Source: Deltaproteobacteria bacterium RBG_13_43_22 (GTDB taxonomy: Bacteria; Desulfobacterota; RBG-13-43-22). From it: a stretch of 36,967 nucleotides of DNA. The notes beneath the pieces are model-generated. The model saw only the letters and a program-made list of their open reading frames with translations, had not been told where the DNA came from and did not search any database. Location of the stretch: contig MGQB01000032.1 of NCBI GenBank assembly GCA_001797675.1, forward strand, positions 1-36,967, read 5' to 3'. Positions 1 to 8,976 of this stretch are shown here, one piece after another; positions within the stretch are counted from its first letter, which is position 1; every line of letters begins with the position of its first letter. A program made the position numbers and the translations under genes.

Positions 1-160
1 CCATAAACTCATTAGGGTCATCTTTACGATGCTTCAAAAGAGGACTTATTTTATGGTAAATCAAACTGCATTATAGTTGACTACAAGTCTTTCGCCGAGA
101 CCATTCCCCCCAAAAGCGATTACCGTTTGAAATGTGCATAACAAAGGTAGGGCCATAGCC
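1..160. other. Left edge, no assignable gene
   Basis: Short open stretches run off the left edge on both strands. On the plus strand one frame is open from the edge to a stop near position 76. On the minus strand one frame is open from about position 75 to the edge. Neither is long enough to choose between, so a truncated neighbouring gene is possible but unproven. Confidence 0.3.
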
Positions 161-3100
161 TTACGCCTTGAGAATCTCCTTGTGCCTGAGTGCCCGTTCA
201 AGAGAGGGTTGCATTTTCATGTCCCGGAATTCGGCGATGGAAAAGTCAAGGTGAGCGATGGCCTCGGATTTTTCCTGGGGATAATGCTTCAGGAGCAGCT
301 CGGCCAGCTCCAGGCGGCTGAGGGCCAGTTCCGGTCGGAACTTCATCTCCGAGCAGACCTTAACGGCTTCCTGGTAATGCTGGCGGGCTTCATCAACTCT
401 TTCCAATAGAGCCGCCGCCCCGCCCAGGTGGCGGCTCGTACAAGTCGTAAGCCACAGGCCACTCGTAAGGATCTTATTCCCGGCCAGCCGGTGAAGGAGC
501 AACTCGGCTGCGGGTCGATCACCGGCCATCACTGCTGCCTCGAGATAAATTGAATCCAGCCAGGCAAAGGTCTCGTCTTCCGCCGTGTTTATATTAGGTC
601 GAGTCACAACCAACCGTTCCAACATCTCCACCACCTCGGAATATCGACCCAGGTGTGTTAGGGAAATTAGAATGGCTGACTCTCTGGTTACGTTTAAGGG
701 TTGGTTCCTCGCAGCCTGAAGACTGATATCGAGGGCCCGGACAGCGTTCCCGAGATACACCCGGGCACGGATTATCCAAAATGCCCACGTCGCCGTGAAT
801 TCCAAGATGCCCAGCTCCTCGCCAAGGGCCAACATGCGGCGGCGGATCGTCAACGCCTCCTCCAAACGCCCGTCCCAGATCGTCAAGATAGCTTCATTCA
901 ACATAGAGATGATAAGCAGGTTCGGCTGCCTGCTGCGTTCTGCCAAGGCCTGCATCTCACCCAAGGCATCTTCGGCACGGCGGCGCTGGCCAAATTCCAA
1001 GAATGTCGATATCATATACCAAAGTGTCCCCATGTGCGTCCACACATTGACACCAACCCTGGACTGCCCAATTAGCTCCTCCACAAAACTCAGCCGTTCA
1101 TTAGCATATTGGGGCGCACTTAAGGACATAAGGCAAAACCAAGCCGCCCACCAATATGTGTCGGGGTCTCCCAGACGACGGGCCAAGTCAAGGGCTCGTC
1201 TGAAGGAGGTACCTCTTTCTGACGAGAAGCTACCCCCAGAGTATTTCACCCAGGCAAGCATTATATCAGCCCAGACACGCTCAATCGTATCGGGCTCAGC
1301 ATAGCGGTCGGCTCGCTCGGCCCACTGCGCCGCCTCGGGAGAAGCCATTAGTGTTGTTCCAAGCCTGAGTAACCCATTCATTGCCAGCAGGCAGGCCCTC
1401 GATGCTTTCTTGTTGTCCGAGATAGCCTCAGCCAGAGAAAGTGCTTGAGGTGCCTCCTGATCAATAACGCGTTGATGATCGCCGATGAGAAGTAATGTGT
1501 CGCCCAAAATCAAAAGTAAGTCGCACCGTTTGGCCTTGTCCTCCGGGTCCAGGATTTCCTGTACCTTGACGGCCTGGTCAAGTAACCTGACTGCCTCACC
1601 GTAAGCATAGACAGATAGTGCTCTACTGGCCGCCATCTCTCCGTAACTCACCGCCTTTTTCAGGTCGGCCGAATCAGAGGAATAGGAGAAGTGTTCGGCC
1701 AGCTCCGCCGCATGATCCTCAAGCCGGTTCTTATAGACTTCTTCCAGTGCCCTTGCTACCTGCTGGTGGAGCCGGATACGCCGAGGGGCAATGATCTCTT
1801 CATACAAGGTCTGACGGAAAAAGGCGTGGGCGAAGCGATAGTTGACCACGGCTCCTGCGCCGGTGCGTTCTTCGATCACGGCTGCTTTCCGGGCTTCCTC
1901 CAGGGCTTTAAAAATCTCTTCGTCGCTCATCCCGGCTACCTTCTGGAGGACTTCCAGCCGAAAGTCCCGGCCAATGACCGCGGCTATGGCCAGCACCTTG
2001 TTGCAAGATTCGCTGAGGGAGGAAAGACGCTTGCCGATGACATCCCTCAGTCCGTCCGGGATGCGCATCTCCACCGGAGTGTCGCCTTTGGCTTGCCAGC
2101 GCCCTTGTTCCCGGGTGATGACCCCCTCTTCCGCCAGGTAGCGCACCACCTCCTGGACAAAGAGGGGATTTCCTTCTGTTTGGCGGTGTACGGCTTCGGC
2201 CAGTCCCCAGGGCACCTCCTGTCCGGCGATACTGGAGAGCATCCTTCTGACCTCATCGGGGTTGAGACCTCTGAGTAGAACACGTCCGAAGGTAGGTAAA
2301 CGTCTCAGTTCAGCCAGGGAGGCGGAGAGAGGATGAGCCCGGTCTACTTCGATATCCCGGTAAGTTCCGACCAGCAGGAGGCGCTTTCCCTCCAAGTAAC
2401 GGCAGACATGTCCGAGCATCTCCAGTGTACCTCTATCTGCACTGTGTAGGTCCTCCAGGACAATAAGCAGAGGTTGAGCCTTGGCAACATTACCCAGGAA
2501 GTCGGTGACCGCCTGTAATAAACTGTATCTTTCTTCTTCAGGATTGACCTTGGGATCAGGCTCTATTTTGAGCCGTTCCCTTACCTCAGAGACTATCCGG
2601 GCCACATCGGGTGCACCGGTGCCCAGTTCCTTCCTGAGTTCGGTGAGGTCACGGTCTGTGGTATAGGTCCTTAGGGCCTCCACAAAGGCCAGATAGGGGA
2701 GTGATAGCGAGCCTTCTTCATAGCAGTGACCGACGATAGATTTCCCACCCCGCAGGCTGACATAAGTAGCTAACTGTTCGGTAAGGGCGGTCTTGCCGAT
2801 GCCCGGCTCACCGACTACCATCCGTAAGGAGCCTTGTCCTGATAGGGCCTGGTCAAAAGCCGATTGTAGTTGCCTCAACTCCGGCTCCCGGCCGACGAAC
2901 ACCCTGCGGTAGAGGGGGTTCTCTGTAATGACCATCGGTTCTTCTGAGGATCCCTTCTGGGCCTTTCCCGCTTCGATGGTTTCCAGGGTTTTCAGCACCT
3001 CGGCAGCCGAGATCGGGCGTTTCTGCGGGTCTTTCTCCAGGAGTTTTAAGATCAGAGCCTCAAGGGGAGAAGGCAGGTCCGGTCTGAAATAAGAGAGAGC

Positions 3101-3994
3101 GATAGGCGGGGTATTGATATGCTGTCCGATTATCGCCACGGCATCATCGCCGCTAAAGGGAGGCCTTCCGGTCAACATTTCGTAGAGCATGGCTCCCAGG
3201 GAGTAAAGGTCGGCTTTGGCCGTAACCTCACCCCCCATGGCCTGCTCGGGGGGCATATAGTAATAGGTGCCCACCATCATCCCGGATTGGGTCAGTCGAG
3301 AGAGTTCGGTGGCAATAGCCAGTCCAAAGTCGCCGATCCTGGCAGTGCCGTCCGTGCCCAACCAGATATTACCGGGTTTGATGTCCCGGTGGATAATCCC
3401 TTTCCCATGGGCATACTCCAGACCACGGCAGACAGACTTTCCGATGTCTATTGCCCTATCGATGGGCAGGCGATGCTCTGGAGCTTTCTCAATCAGACCT
3501 TCGACATCGCCGCCGGGCATGAGGGGTAAAACGACATAAGGCTGACCGTTCTCCTCACCCATATCGAAGATACCGACGATATTGGGATGGTCGCCGAGCT
3601 TCCCCATGGCCTTCGCTTCCCGGCTGACCCGCTGGCGGGAGGCCTTATCCAGCTTCTCGGTCTTGATCAGGGCAAAGGCCACATCACGGTCAAGCACCGT
3701 ATCATGGGCAAGATATACTTTTTTCTTGCCCCCCTCACCGAGGAATTTCTTGACTTGGTAGCGGCCGTTTGCGAAGGAGGTGGGGACGGGAGTGGAGGGA
3801 CTGGCTGGGGGTGGAGATGATGGAGATTGAGCGACCGATTGAGTTAGAGATTGGCCGCACTTCCCGCAGAATGTGAAATCAGGTGGGTTCGATGAATTAC
3901 ATTTTGGGCAAATTTGCTCTATTTTTGTACCACACTTCCCACAAAATAGCATCCCTTCAGGATTGTCGAAATTACACTTCGGACAATTCATCAT
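161..3994 (-). CDS. Zinc-ribbon Ser/Thr protein kinase fused to AAA-type ATPase and TPR region
   Basis: This 1277-residue protein joins a sensor-like zinc ribbon, a eukaryote-like protein kinase and a large ATPase module. Two zinc ribbons sit at the N-terminus (CxxC pairs at C4/C7, C18/C21, C29/C32, C43/C46), then a Pro/Ser-rich linker. The kinase spans about residues 78-340, with invariant Lys K111, HRDIKPGN from H202 and DFG at D222. Its glycine loop reads GEGGKKKVY, so the third glycine is lysine. A second nucleotide-binding module follows, with Walker A GEPGIGKT at 395-402 and a Walker B-like LLIVLEDLHSAD. The rest (about 760-1277) is helical and TPR-like, as in MalT/AfsR-type predicted ATPases. 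Kinase plus STAND-like ATPase plus TPR is a known signalling architecture; the substrate is unknown. No transmembrane segment is seen, so it is probably cytoplasmic. Two ATGs in a row follow AGGAAAGGGG; the first was used. It has its own promoter and an attenuator-like leader. Confidence 0.93.
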   Translation of the reverse strand: MMNCPKCNFDNPEGMLFCGKCGTKIEQICPKCNSSNPPDFTFCGKCGQSLTQSVAQSPSSPPPASPSTPVPTSFANGRYQVKKFLGEGGKKKVYLAHDTVLDRDVAFALIKTEKLDKASRQRVSREAKAMGKLGDHPNIVGIFDMGEENGQPYVVLPLMPGGDVEGLIEKAPEHRLPIDRAIDIGKSVCRGLEYAHGKGIIHRDIKPGNIWLGTDGTARIGDFGLAIATELSRLTQSGMMVGTYYYMPPEQAMGGEVTAKADLYSLGAMLYEMLTGRPPFSGDDAVAIIGQHINTPPIALSYFRPDLPSPLEALILKLLEKDPQKRPISAAEVLKTLETIEAGKAQKGSSEEPMVITENPLYRRVFVGREPELRQLQSAFDQALSGQGSLRMVVGEPGIGKTALTEQLATYVSLRGGKSIVGHCYEEGSLSLPYLAFVEALRTYTTDRDLTELRKELGTGAPDVARIVSEVRERLKIEPDPKVNPEEERYSLLQAVTDFLGNVAKAQPLLIVLEDLHSADRGTLEMLGHVCRYLEGKRLLLVGTYRDIEVDRAHPLSASLAELRRLPTFGRVLLRGLNPDEVRRMLSSIAGQEVPWGLAEAVHRQTEGNPLFVQEVVRYLAEEGVITREQGRWQAKGDTPVEMRIPDGLRDVIGKRLSSLSESCNKVLAIAAVIGRDFRLEVLQKVAGMSDEEIFKALEEARKAAVIEERTGAGAVVNYRFAHAFFRQTLYEEIIAPRRIRLHQQVARALEEVYKNRLEDHAAELAEHFSYSSDSADLKKAVSYGEMAASRALSVYAYGEAVRLLDQAVKVQEILDPEDKAKRCDLLLILGDTLLLIGDHQRVIDQEAPQALSLAEAISDNKKASRACLLAMNGLLRLGTTLMASPEAAQWAERADRYAEPDTIERVWADIMLAWVKYSGGSFSSERGTSFRRALDLARRLGDPDTYWWAAWFCLMSLSAPQYANERLSFVEELIGQSRVGVNVWTHMGTLWYMISTFLEFGQRRRAEDALGEMQALAERSRQPNLLIISMLNEAILTIWDGRLEEALTIRRRMLALGEELGILEFTATWAFWIIRARVYLGNAVRALDISLQAARNQPLNVTRESAILISLTHLGRYSEVVEMLERLVVTRPNINTAEDETFAWLDSIYLEAAVMAGDRPAAELLLHRLAGNKILTSGLWLTTCTSRHLGGAAALLERVDEARQHYQEAVKVCSEMKFRPELALSRLELAELLLKHYPQEKSEAIAHLDFSIAEFRDMKMQPSLERALRHKEILKA

Positions 3995-4024
3995 AACCCC
4001 TTTCCTAACTTCAAATTATTGCTT

Positions 4025-4114
4025 TTATATTGACCCCGCTACAAACTCCTGCTTAAACCAAAAAAAGAAACCCCACCTCTCTATTGAGAAACGGGGTTTC
4101 CTGAATTCCTCCAT
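4025..4114 (-). CDS. Possible 29-residue leader peptide upstream of the kinase
   Basis: A small ORF starts with ATG seven bases after AGGGAGG and ends 30 bp before the kinase start. It begins MEEFRKPRF and contains RWGFFFWF. It runs straight through the intrinsic terminator at 4060-4100, so ribosome movement could affect hairpin formation. The run of Phe codons is partly a by-product of the terminator T-tract, so selection on the peptide itself is not shown. It could be a chance ORF; the good ribosome binding site and its position argue for a second look. Confidence 0.35.
   Translation of the reverse strand: MEEFRKPRFSIERWGFFFWFKQEFVAGSI
4060..4100 (-). terminator. Intrinsic terminator/attenuator in the kinase leader
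   Basis: On the minus strand GAAACCCC pairs with GGGGTTTC (8 bp), with an inner TCTC/GAGA stem, followed by seven T residues (A-run at 4060-4066 on the plus strand). It lies between the predicted promoter near 4193-4219 and the kinase start at 3994. No minus-strand gene ends just upstream, so attenuation of the kinase or termination of a short RNA is the simplest reading. Confidence 0.7.
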
Positions 4115-4192
4115 ATTCTTGCCTCCCTTTAGGGTAAAGTGGCGTTGCTCGAAGATGGGTTGCTTTACTTATCTGGATTTTGAATAGACCAC

Positions 4193-4219
4193 ATTATACA
4201 CGATTTTGGGAATTGTAAA
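4193..4219 (-). promoter_or_regulatory. Sigma70-like promoter of the kinase leader
   Basis: On the minus strand a perfect -10 box TATAAT (4193-4198) is preceded by TTTACA (4214-4219) with a 15-bp spacer, which is shorter than ideal. Transcription would start near 4186, giving a leader of roughly 190 nt before the kinase start. Confidence 0.5.
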
Positions 4220-4349
4220 TAAATGGTTTTTCATGAGGCTGGGACCCTTAATTTGAAGGGGGGGCCTTCAACAATTATCGTTAGAAATCTTCCCAAAAGG
4301 GCAATCCGTCAAAAACAAGACTTCAGGAAGATCTCATCCATAAATTTTC

Positions 4350-4378
4350 TTGATATTTCAATTAATTTGTAATAATAG
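4350..4378 (+). promoter_or_regulatory. Promoter of the HU gene
   Basis: TTGATA (4350-4355) and TAATAG (4373-4378) are separated by 17 bp, upstream of the HU start at 4428. The short leader carries a small GTCC/GGAC hairpin and then the ribosome binding site AAAGGAGGGG. The rest of the 3995-4427 gap holds the divergent kinase leader and nothing else I recognise. Confidence 0.5.
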
Positions 4379-4427
4379 CACCAATAGGTCCCTTAAAAAG
4401 GACTAAACCTTAAAGGAGGGGAAATTT

Positions 4428-4697
4428 ATGAATAAAGGTGATCTGATCAAGGAATTGGCGAAAGTGGTTTGTACGAAAAAAGAGGCGGAGGCAGCGGTAA
4501 ATATCATCTTTGGGGCTATCACAAAGGCCTTAAAGAAGGGCAACAAAGTAACCCTGATTGGTTTTGGCACCTTCAGCGTGACCAAGAGATCCGCTCGTAA
4601 GGGTCGGAACCCGCAAACTGGTAAGGAGATGAAGATCGCTGCCAGAAAGGTCCCCAAGTTTAACCCGGGCAAGGCCCTTAAAGTCGCTGTAAAATAG
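4428..4697 (+). CDS. hup: HU/IHF-family DNA-binding protein
   Basis: An 89-residue histone-like protein that bends and compacts DNA as a dimer. It begins MNKGDLIKELAK and carries the family signature GFGTFSVTKRSARKGRNPQTG, covering the beta-arm that enters the DNA minor groove. It ends FNPGKALKVAVK, as is usual for HU. The length (about 90) is typical and there is a strong ribosome binding site (AAAGGAGGGG) just upstream. It is monocistronic with its own promoter. HU is more likely than IHF, but IHF-like variants cannot be fully excluded from the sequence alone. Confidence 0.96.
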   Translation: MNKGDLIKELAKVVCTKKEAEAAVNIIFGAITKALKKGNKVTLIGFGTFSVTKRSARKGRNPQTGKEMKIAARKVPKFNPGKALKVAVK

Positions 4698-4897
4698 TTT
4701 TTCCTGTGGTCAGGGATATGGGAATACATGACCGCCTGCTAATCTAAGGCATCGAAGTTTTTTTGTTGGTTGTCTTTGGATGGGTAGATTTCTTGGGTCT
4801 CATCTGGAAAATAGTTTGACCATTCCTGCAAAAAAGAAACTTTGATAATCTGCCCTAGGGCGGACCCGTTCCGCGGGCGTATACAGGTGAAATATAG

Positions 4898-5563
4898 ATG
4901 GCTTTTGAAATAAAGAATATCCTAACTACCGATCTGTTCATTTCTTTTCTTTATCGTTTTATTCGTTTATATAGCTCGACATTCAGGCTTGAGATTAAAA
5001 ATGAAAAAGAATGGATGGACATTTTTCGGGAAGGCGGGAAAGTTCTTTTGTGCATTTGGCACCAGCAATTTTTTTCTGCAATTCGACATTTTCAGAATTA
5101 TAGGGACTTCAAACCTTCCCTAATGATAAGCAAAAGCCTGGACGGTGAAATCATTGCCGGTGTAGCCCAGAGGACTGGTTGGCACGCGGTTCGAGGTTCT
5201 TCTTCAAGAGGTGGATCAGAGGCATTGAAGGAGATGATAGATCATTTCAAACAATCGAGAATCGCCGCCCATATCGTTGATGGTCCACTTGGACCGGCGG
5301 GGAAGGTAAAACCTGGCGTGATTCGTTTAGCCCATATCGCCGATACCGTAATTATCCCTTTTTATACATCGGCCGACAGGGCATGGTACTTCAATAGTTG
5401 GGACAACTTTCTCCTCCCGAAACCATTTGCCAAGGTAACCATTTCTTTTGGAAAGATGATTAAGTTTGATCCTACAGACGACCCGAATATATTTGAAAAC
5501 CAGAGACGTTACCTCGAGCAAATTATGCTGCCGGAATTAAGGAGAAAACCGGAGGTAAGTTGA
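4898..5563 (+). CDS. DUF374 lysophospholipid acyltransferase-like protein
   Basis: A 221-residue member of the DUF374 family, which belongs to the LPLAT acyltransferase superfamily and is usually linked to lipid A or phospholipid acylation. A family-like block IWHQQFFSA (H55) is followed by the hallmark DGPLGPAGKVKPG at 128-140. The N-terminal 10-28 region is hydrophobic and may anchor it to the inner membrane face. The length matches the family (about 210-230). The ribosome binding site is weak (CAGGTG, 9 bases upstream). Acyltransferase activity is a family-level prediction and the acceptor is unknown. Confidence 0.85.
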   Translation: MAFEIKNILTTDLFISFLYRFIRLYSSTFRLEIKNEKEWMDIFREGGKVLLCIWHQQFFSAIRHFQNYRDFKPSLMISKSLDGEIIAGVAQRTGWHAVRGSSSRGGSEALKEMIDHFKQSRIAAHIVDGPLGPAGKVKPGVIRLAHIADTVIIPFYTSADRAWYFNSWDNFLLPKPFAKVTISFGKMIKFDPTDDPNIFENQRRYLEQIMLPELRRKPEVS

Positions 5564-5893
5564 ACGCCCCAATAAATTCCCGTTACCATTCTATCGTTAC
5601 TTATAGCATCTTCCAAGATTCGCTTTTCTTGCAAAGCCCATGGATATTCCTTGCCATCCTGCACTCCCTAAAACCTCTTATGGAACATGGGGTCTGGACA
5701 TGGGGTCACTGACCCCATGTCCAGGACTTTATAAATAGAAGGGGATGAAGGAACAGAAACGGCAGACCCTTCCTGCTTGGGAACTTCACCTACCTAATAT
5801 TCGGCAGTAGACGATTATTAGAACTGAATATTACGGATTGAAAGGGAGATAAAGTGTTTAGAGTTTTTCATCTGCTTGTTCCTCATTAAATAA
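5564..5893. other. Intergenic region with a long palindrome
   Basis: No convincing gene is seen here. The region lies between the convergent ends of the DUF374 gene and the SnoaL-like gene. Its one clear element is the 31-bp palindrome at 5694-5724, listed separately. Confidence 0.6.
5694..5724. repeat. 31-bp perfect palindrome with one-base centre
   Basis: CTGGACATGGGGTCA, one C, then its exact complement TGACCCCATGTCCAG. A partial copy, ACATGGGGT, lies just to the left. No T-tract follows on either side, so it is not a standard intrinsic terminator, although it sits between two convergent genes. It may be a mobile palindromic unit. Confidence 0.8.
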
Positions 5894-6664
5894 TTACGGA
5901 TACATTTTTTTTGCACAATCAGGACAAATCCCATGGCTGAACTCGGCTTCGGTGTGATCGCTAACATACTTCTCCACTTGGTTCCAATAACCCTTGTCAT
6001 CGCGGATCTTCTTACAGCTCGAACAGATCGGAACGATGCCTCGTAACGTCCTGACCTCATCCAGTGCTTTTTGGAGTCTTCTACGTTCTTCTTCAAGCGC
6101 ATCCTTGGACTGCTTGTGCTCTGCAATCTCTCTCGCCAGAGCTTCATTTGCCTGTTGCAGATTATCGTTTGCCTCGGAAAGTTGAATCGTCCGTTCGGCG
6201 ATCAGCTCTTCCAGGAACTGAGTGCGGTCAACCAGTTCCTTCAACGGATAGACTTCGCGGTCACGAACCATGCCGTCGGGAAGGGAAATACTGCTGTGCG
6301 AGATTTTCCACCCTGCGGACTCCTTGCGGAAAATCAGTACCAGGCGGGCTGTCTTTCGTGACAGGACATGGTCTTTGATTGGCAGGTGGATGGTGAAGAA
6401 GCTGGTCGAGACGGCGATCGTATCAGCCAGTGATTGGATGGCCAGGTCCTTGAGTTCGATATGAATCGGATCTTTGATCTGGGCGAAGTCCTGGCGGGTA
6501 ATCGCGACCCATTCTTCCTTGTCTTTAACCAGAAAATCCCCGCCTCCGGTAAAACCGGAAAAGTCCTCACTGAAATACGCGGTGAGCCGATCATCGCGGG
6601 ATGAATACATCCGCAGGTAGTCGTCAAACAGTTGCCGGATTTTCTGGTACTCGCTTGCATCCAT
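5894..6664 (-). CDS. SnoaL-like domain, coiled coil and C-terminal CxxC module
   Basis: A 256-residue protein in three parts. Residues 1-130 look like a SnoaL/NTF2-like fold (ketosteroid isomerase-like, often a ligand-binding pocket). Residues about 135-205 form a charged coiled coil of the kind that links signalling domains. Residues 209-256 carry GIVPICSSCKKIRDD then SHGICPDCAKKMYP, with C214, C217, C247 and C250 arranged as a possible metal site. This C-terminal module is known to me from the ends of PAS or receiver-domain proteins. No kinase or receiver domain is present, so it would be a stand-alone ligand-sensing adaptor. The ATG at 6664 has a weak ribosome binding site. Its function is unknown. 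Confidence 0.75.
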   Translation of the reverse strand: MDASEYQKIRQLFDDYLRMYSSRDDRLTAYFSEDFSGFTGGGDFLVKDKEEWVAITRQDFAQIKDPIHIELKDLAIQSLADTIAVSTSFFTIHLPIKDHVLSRKTARLVLIFRKESAGWKISHSSISLPDGMVRDREVYPLKELVDRTQFLEELIAERTIQLSEANDNLQQANEALAREIAEHKQSKDALEEERRRLQKALDEVRTLRGIVPICSSCKKIRDDKGYWNQVEKYVSDHTEAEFSHGICPDCAKKMYP

Positions 6665-6955
6665 TGAGTGGGGCCTGTTTATCCGCCATACGCATTAGGG
6701 GTGTATGTGAATAGTAAATAAAGGCCCAAAACGCTGAATGGCGAGATTGATTGAGTCAAGTATTCCGGTCTCTCCCGATATACAGGTCGGGGTTTGTTTT
6801 CTCCGTTTACCGCCTGGTTTCCCTGCATGACCATAACATTTCACCCAAGCACCTGTTGGCCCTGCCCTTGACAGAACTTGGATTATAAGTCAATTAATAG
6901 AGGGTCAGGGCTTTTGTTATGGTATCAATTGCAGAGTTATGGTTTGAGGTTAAGC

Positions 6956-8104
6956 TTATTCCTCTCTTAAAATGCTTCGGGCGATGGTGATCCTCTGGAT
7001 CTCTGAGGCCCCCTCATAGATGCGAAGCGATCGTTGCATCCGGTAAATGCGCTCGATAGGGGTCCCTTTAATGAGGCCGGTACCCCCATGGATCTGAAGG
7101 GACTCGTCGACCACTCGATGACACACTTCGGTGGCGAAGAGTTTGGCCATGGAGGCCGAGGTCATTACCGTTCGCCAGTTTTCGCCCTGGTCCTTCAGTT
7201 TAGCCGCCCAATAGACCATCAGCCGGGCCGCCTGGATTTCGGTAGCCATATCCGCTAACTTAAATTGGGTGACCTGGAACTCAGACAGCGGCTGGCTGAA
7301 GACAACCCTGTTCTTGGCCCGGCTGAGGGCCTCCTCATAGGCCCTTTGTGCATATCCCACGGCCGTTGCCCCCACGGTGGTGCGAAACATATCCAGGTTC
7401 TCCATGGAAATCTTCATGCCCCGATTTTCTTCGCCCAGGAGGTTTCCCTTGGGGATGCGGCAATTGTCGAATCTCGGCTCACAGATACAGTGAGCGGCCA
7501 TCAGCTTCATTTTCCGACTGGGGTCGAAGCCCGGGGTCCCCTTCTCTACGATAAAAGCGGAGATGCCTTTATTCCCCTTGGCTGGATCGGTTTTGGCAAA
7601 AACGGTGTAGATCTCAGCGGCCGGCCCTTGACTGATCCAGCGCTTTGCCCCGTTCAGGACGTAATGGTCCCCGTCCAGAACGGCGGTGGTCTTCATACGG
7701 CCGACATCCGATCCGGCATCAGGCTCGCTGAGAGCAAAGGCGGCTAATCTCTCCCCATTCCCTATAGGAGACAGGTATCGGCGCTTTTGTTCCTCAGTGC
7801 CGAAGAGCGTAATAGGGTAAGTACCCAGACCCTGCATGGTGAAGATGGAGGCAGCGGCACTACATACTCTGCTGAACTCCTCCCTCACGATGGAGATATT
7901 GACGCAGCTTACCATTCCGGCGCCGCCATACTCCTTGGGCACCATCAGGCGAAGGAGCCCTTCATCGGCCAGCAACTTCACCAGGTCCCAGGAAACCTCT
8001 TCAGACTCGTCGACCTCGGGTGCCAGGGGGGCAAGCTTTTCTTCGGCGAACTTCCGCACTCGGCGTCTCAATTCCTTCTGTTCTTCGGTAAACATAAAGT
8101 CCAT
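6956..8104 (-). CDS. Acyl-CoA dehydrogenase
   Basis: A 382-residue FAD enzyme that oxidises an acyl-CoA to the 2-enoyl-CoA and passes electrons to ETF. The N-terminal helical domain starts MDFMFTEEQ. The middle domain has FALSEPDAGSDVG (FAD/substrate loop) and KRWISQG. The C-terminal domain has QIHGGTGLIKGTPIER and the catalytic block RIYEGASEIQR, with E364 at the position of the MCAD catalytic base. The length is typical. It lies 15 bp behind the SDR gene, has the ribosome binding site AAAGGAG, and is the last gene of the minus-strand operon that begins at 10431. The substrate chain cannot be read from the sequence. Confidence 0.95.
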   Translation of the reverse strand: MDFMFTEEQKELRRRVRKFAEEKLAPLAPEVDESEEVSWDLVKLLADEGLLRLMVPKEYGGAGMVSCVNISIVREEFSRVCSAAASIFTMQGLGTYPITLFGTEEQKRRYLSPIGNGERLAAFALSEPDAGSDVGRMKTTAVLDGDHYVLNGAKRWISQGPAAEIYTVFAKTDPAKGNKGISAFIVEKGTPGFDPSRKMKLMAAHCICEPRFDNCRIPKGNLLGEENRGMKISMENLDMFRTTVGATAVGYAQRAYEEALSRAKNRVVFSQPLSEFQVTQFKLADMATEIQAARLMVYWAAKLKDQGENWRTVMTSASMAKLFATEVCHRVVDESLQIHGGTGLIKGTPIERIYRMQRSLRIYEGASEIQRITIARSILREE

Positions 8105-8119
8105 GATAGTCTCCTTTCT

Positions 8120-8890
8120 TTAGAGTAAGCCGTGCCACTGGATGATCTCCTCATCCCTGGCCACGCATCCGGTAATGCCCTTGGCATCTTGTTGAGCCAA
8201 AAAAAGAGCAGCCTTAACCATCTTCTCGGGACCAATCAACCGGGACTTATCGTAGTCGGGCGGCAGATTGAATACATATCCCTCGGTCGCCACTCCCTGA
8301 GCCGGCTTATAGCAGTTGACGGCTATGTTATACGGACCAAGTTCGGCGGCTAAGCTGCAAGTGAAATGCTCGATCGCCGCCTTGGCCGTGCCATAAGCAA
8401 TGCCGGTGACCCCATACACCCTGCTGTCTGCTGCCCCGGAACTGGTATTGATTATGCTCCCGCATTTCTCTTCCATCATGAAGGGAACGACGGCCTTGGT
8501 ACAAAGGAAAGTCCCCTGGAGGTTAACCCCTATAACCAGATTCCAGCGACGACTCGTCGTCTCGACGAATGGGCCGGGGGCGGCTACCGCTGCATTGTTA
8601 ACCAGGATATCGATCTTGCCCCACTCATTCAAAACCTTCTGAACCATGGCCTGCACCTCATCCTCCACTACCACATTAGTTTTTATAGCCAGTGCCAGGC
8701 CGCCTGCGGCTTTAATCTCATCGGCGGTATCCATAATGGTCCCGGACAACCCGGACTTGAGCGGCTCAACCGTTCGCCCAACCACCGCCACACTGGCCCC
8801 TTCCTTGGCAAAGGCCACAGAGACCGCCTTACCGATCCCCCGGCTGGCCCCTGTAACGATGGCCACCTTTCCGTCAAGCTTTCCCCCCAT
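8120..8890 (-). CDS. Short-chain dehydrogenase/reductase
   Basis: A 256-residue NAD(P)-dependent classical SDR. The cofactor motif TGASRGIG is at residues 13-20, NNAAVAAP (variant of NNAG) near 98-105, and the catalytic set Ser150/151, Tyr166 and Lys170 (YGTAK) is intact. R40 at the end of the second strand (VVGRT) hints at NADP preference, which is inference. It has the ribosome binding site GGAG and lies between the acyl-CoA ligase alpha subunit and the acyl-CoA dehydrogenase. A 3-hydroxyacyl-CoA or other alcohol dehydrogenase step in the same pathway is therefore likely. The residues after the catalytic Lys are typical of the family, but the substrate is unknown. Confidence 0.92.
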   Translation of the reverse strand: MGGKLDGKVAIVTGASRGIGKAVSVAFAKEGASVAVVGRTVEPLKSGLSGTIMDTADEIKAAGGLALAIKTNVVVEDEVQAMVQKVLNEWGKIDILVNNAAVAAPGPFVETTSRRWNLVIGVNLQGTFLCTKAVVPFMMEEKCGSIINTSSGAADSRVYGVTGIAYGTAKAAIEHFTCSLAAELGPYNIAVNCYKPAQGVATEGYVFNLPPDYDKSRLIGPEKMVKAALFLAQQDAKGITGCVARDEEIIQWHGLL

Positions 8891-8976
8891 GGCGAACTCC
8901 TTTCTCCAAAAGGATTAACTCACACCTGAGAAAATGTAACAAAAGAGATTAGATAGTGACAATTTCCATTTTTTAT

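Noticed and set aside
4115..4190. Possible cyclic-di-GMP or cobalamin riboswitch in the kinase leader
   Set aside because: Fragments such as ACCCATCTTCGAG and GCCACTTTACC resemble pieces of known aptamers, but the conserved cores and their pairing are not present.
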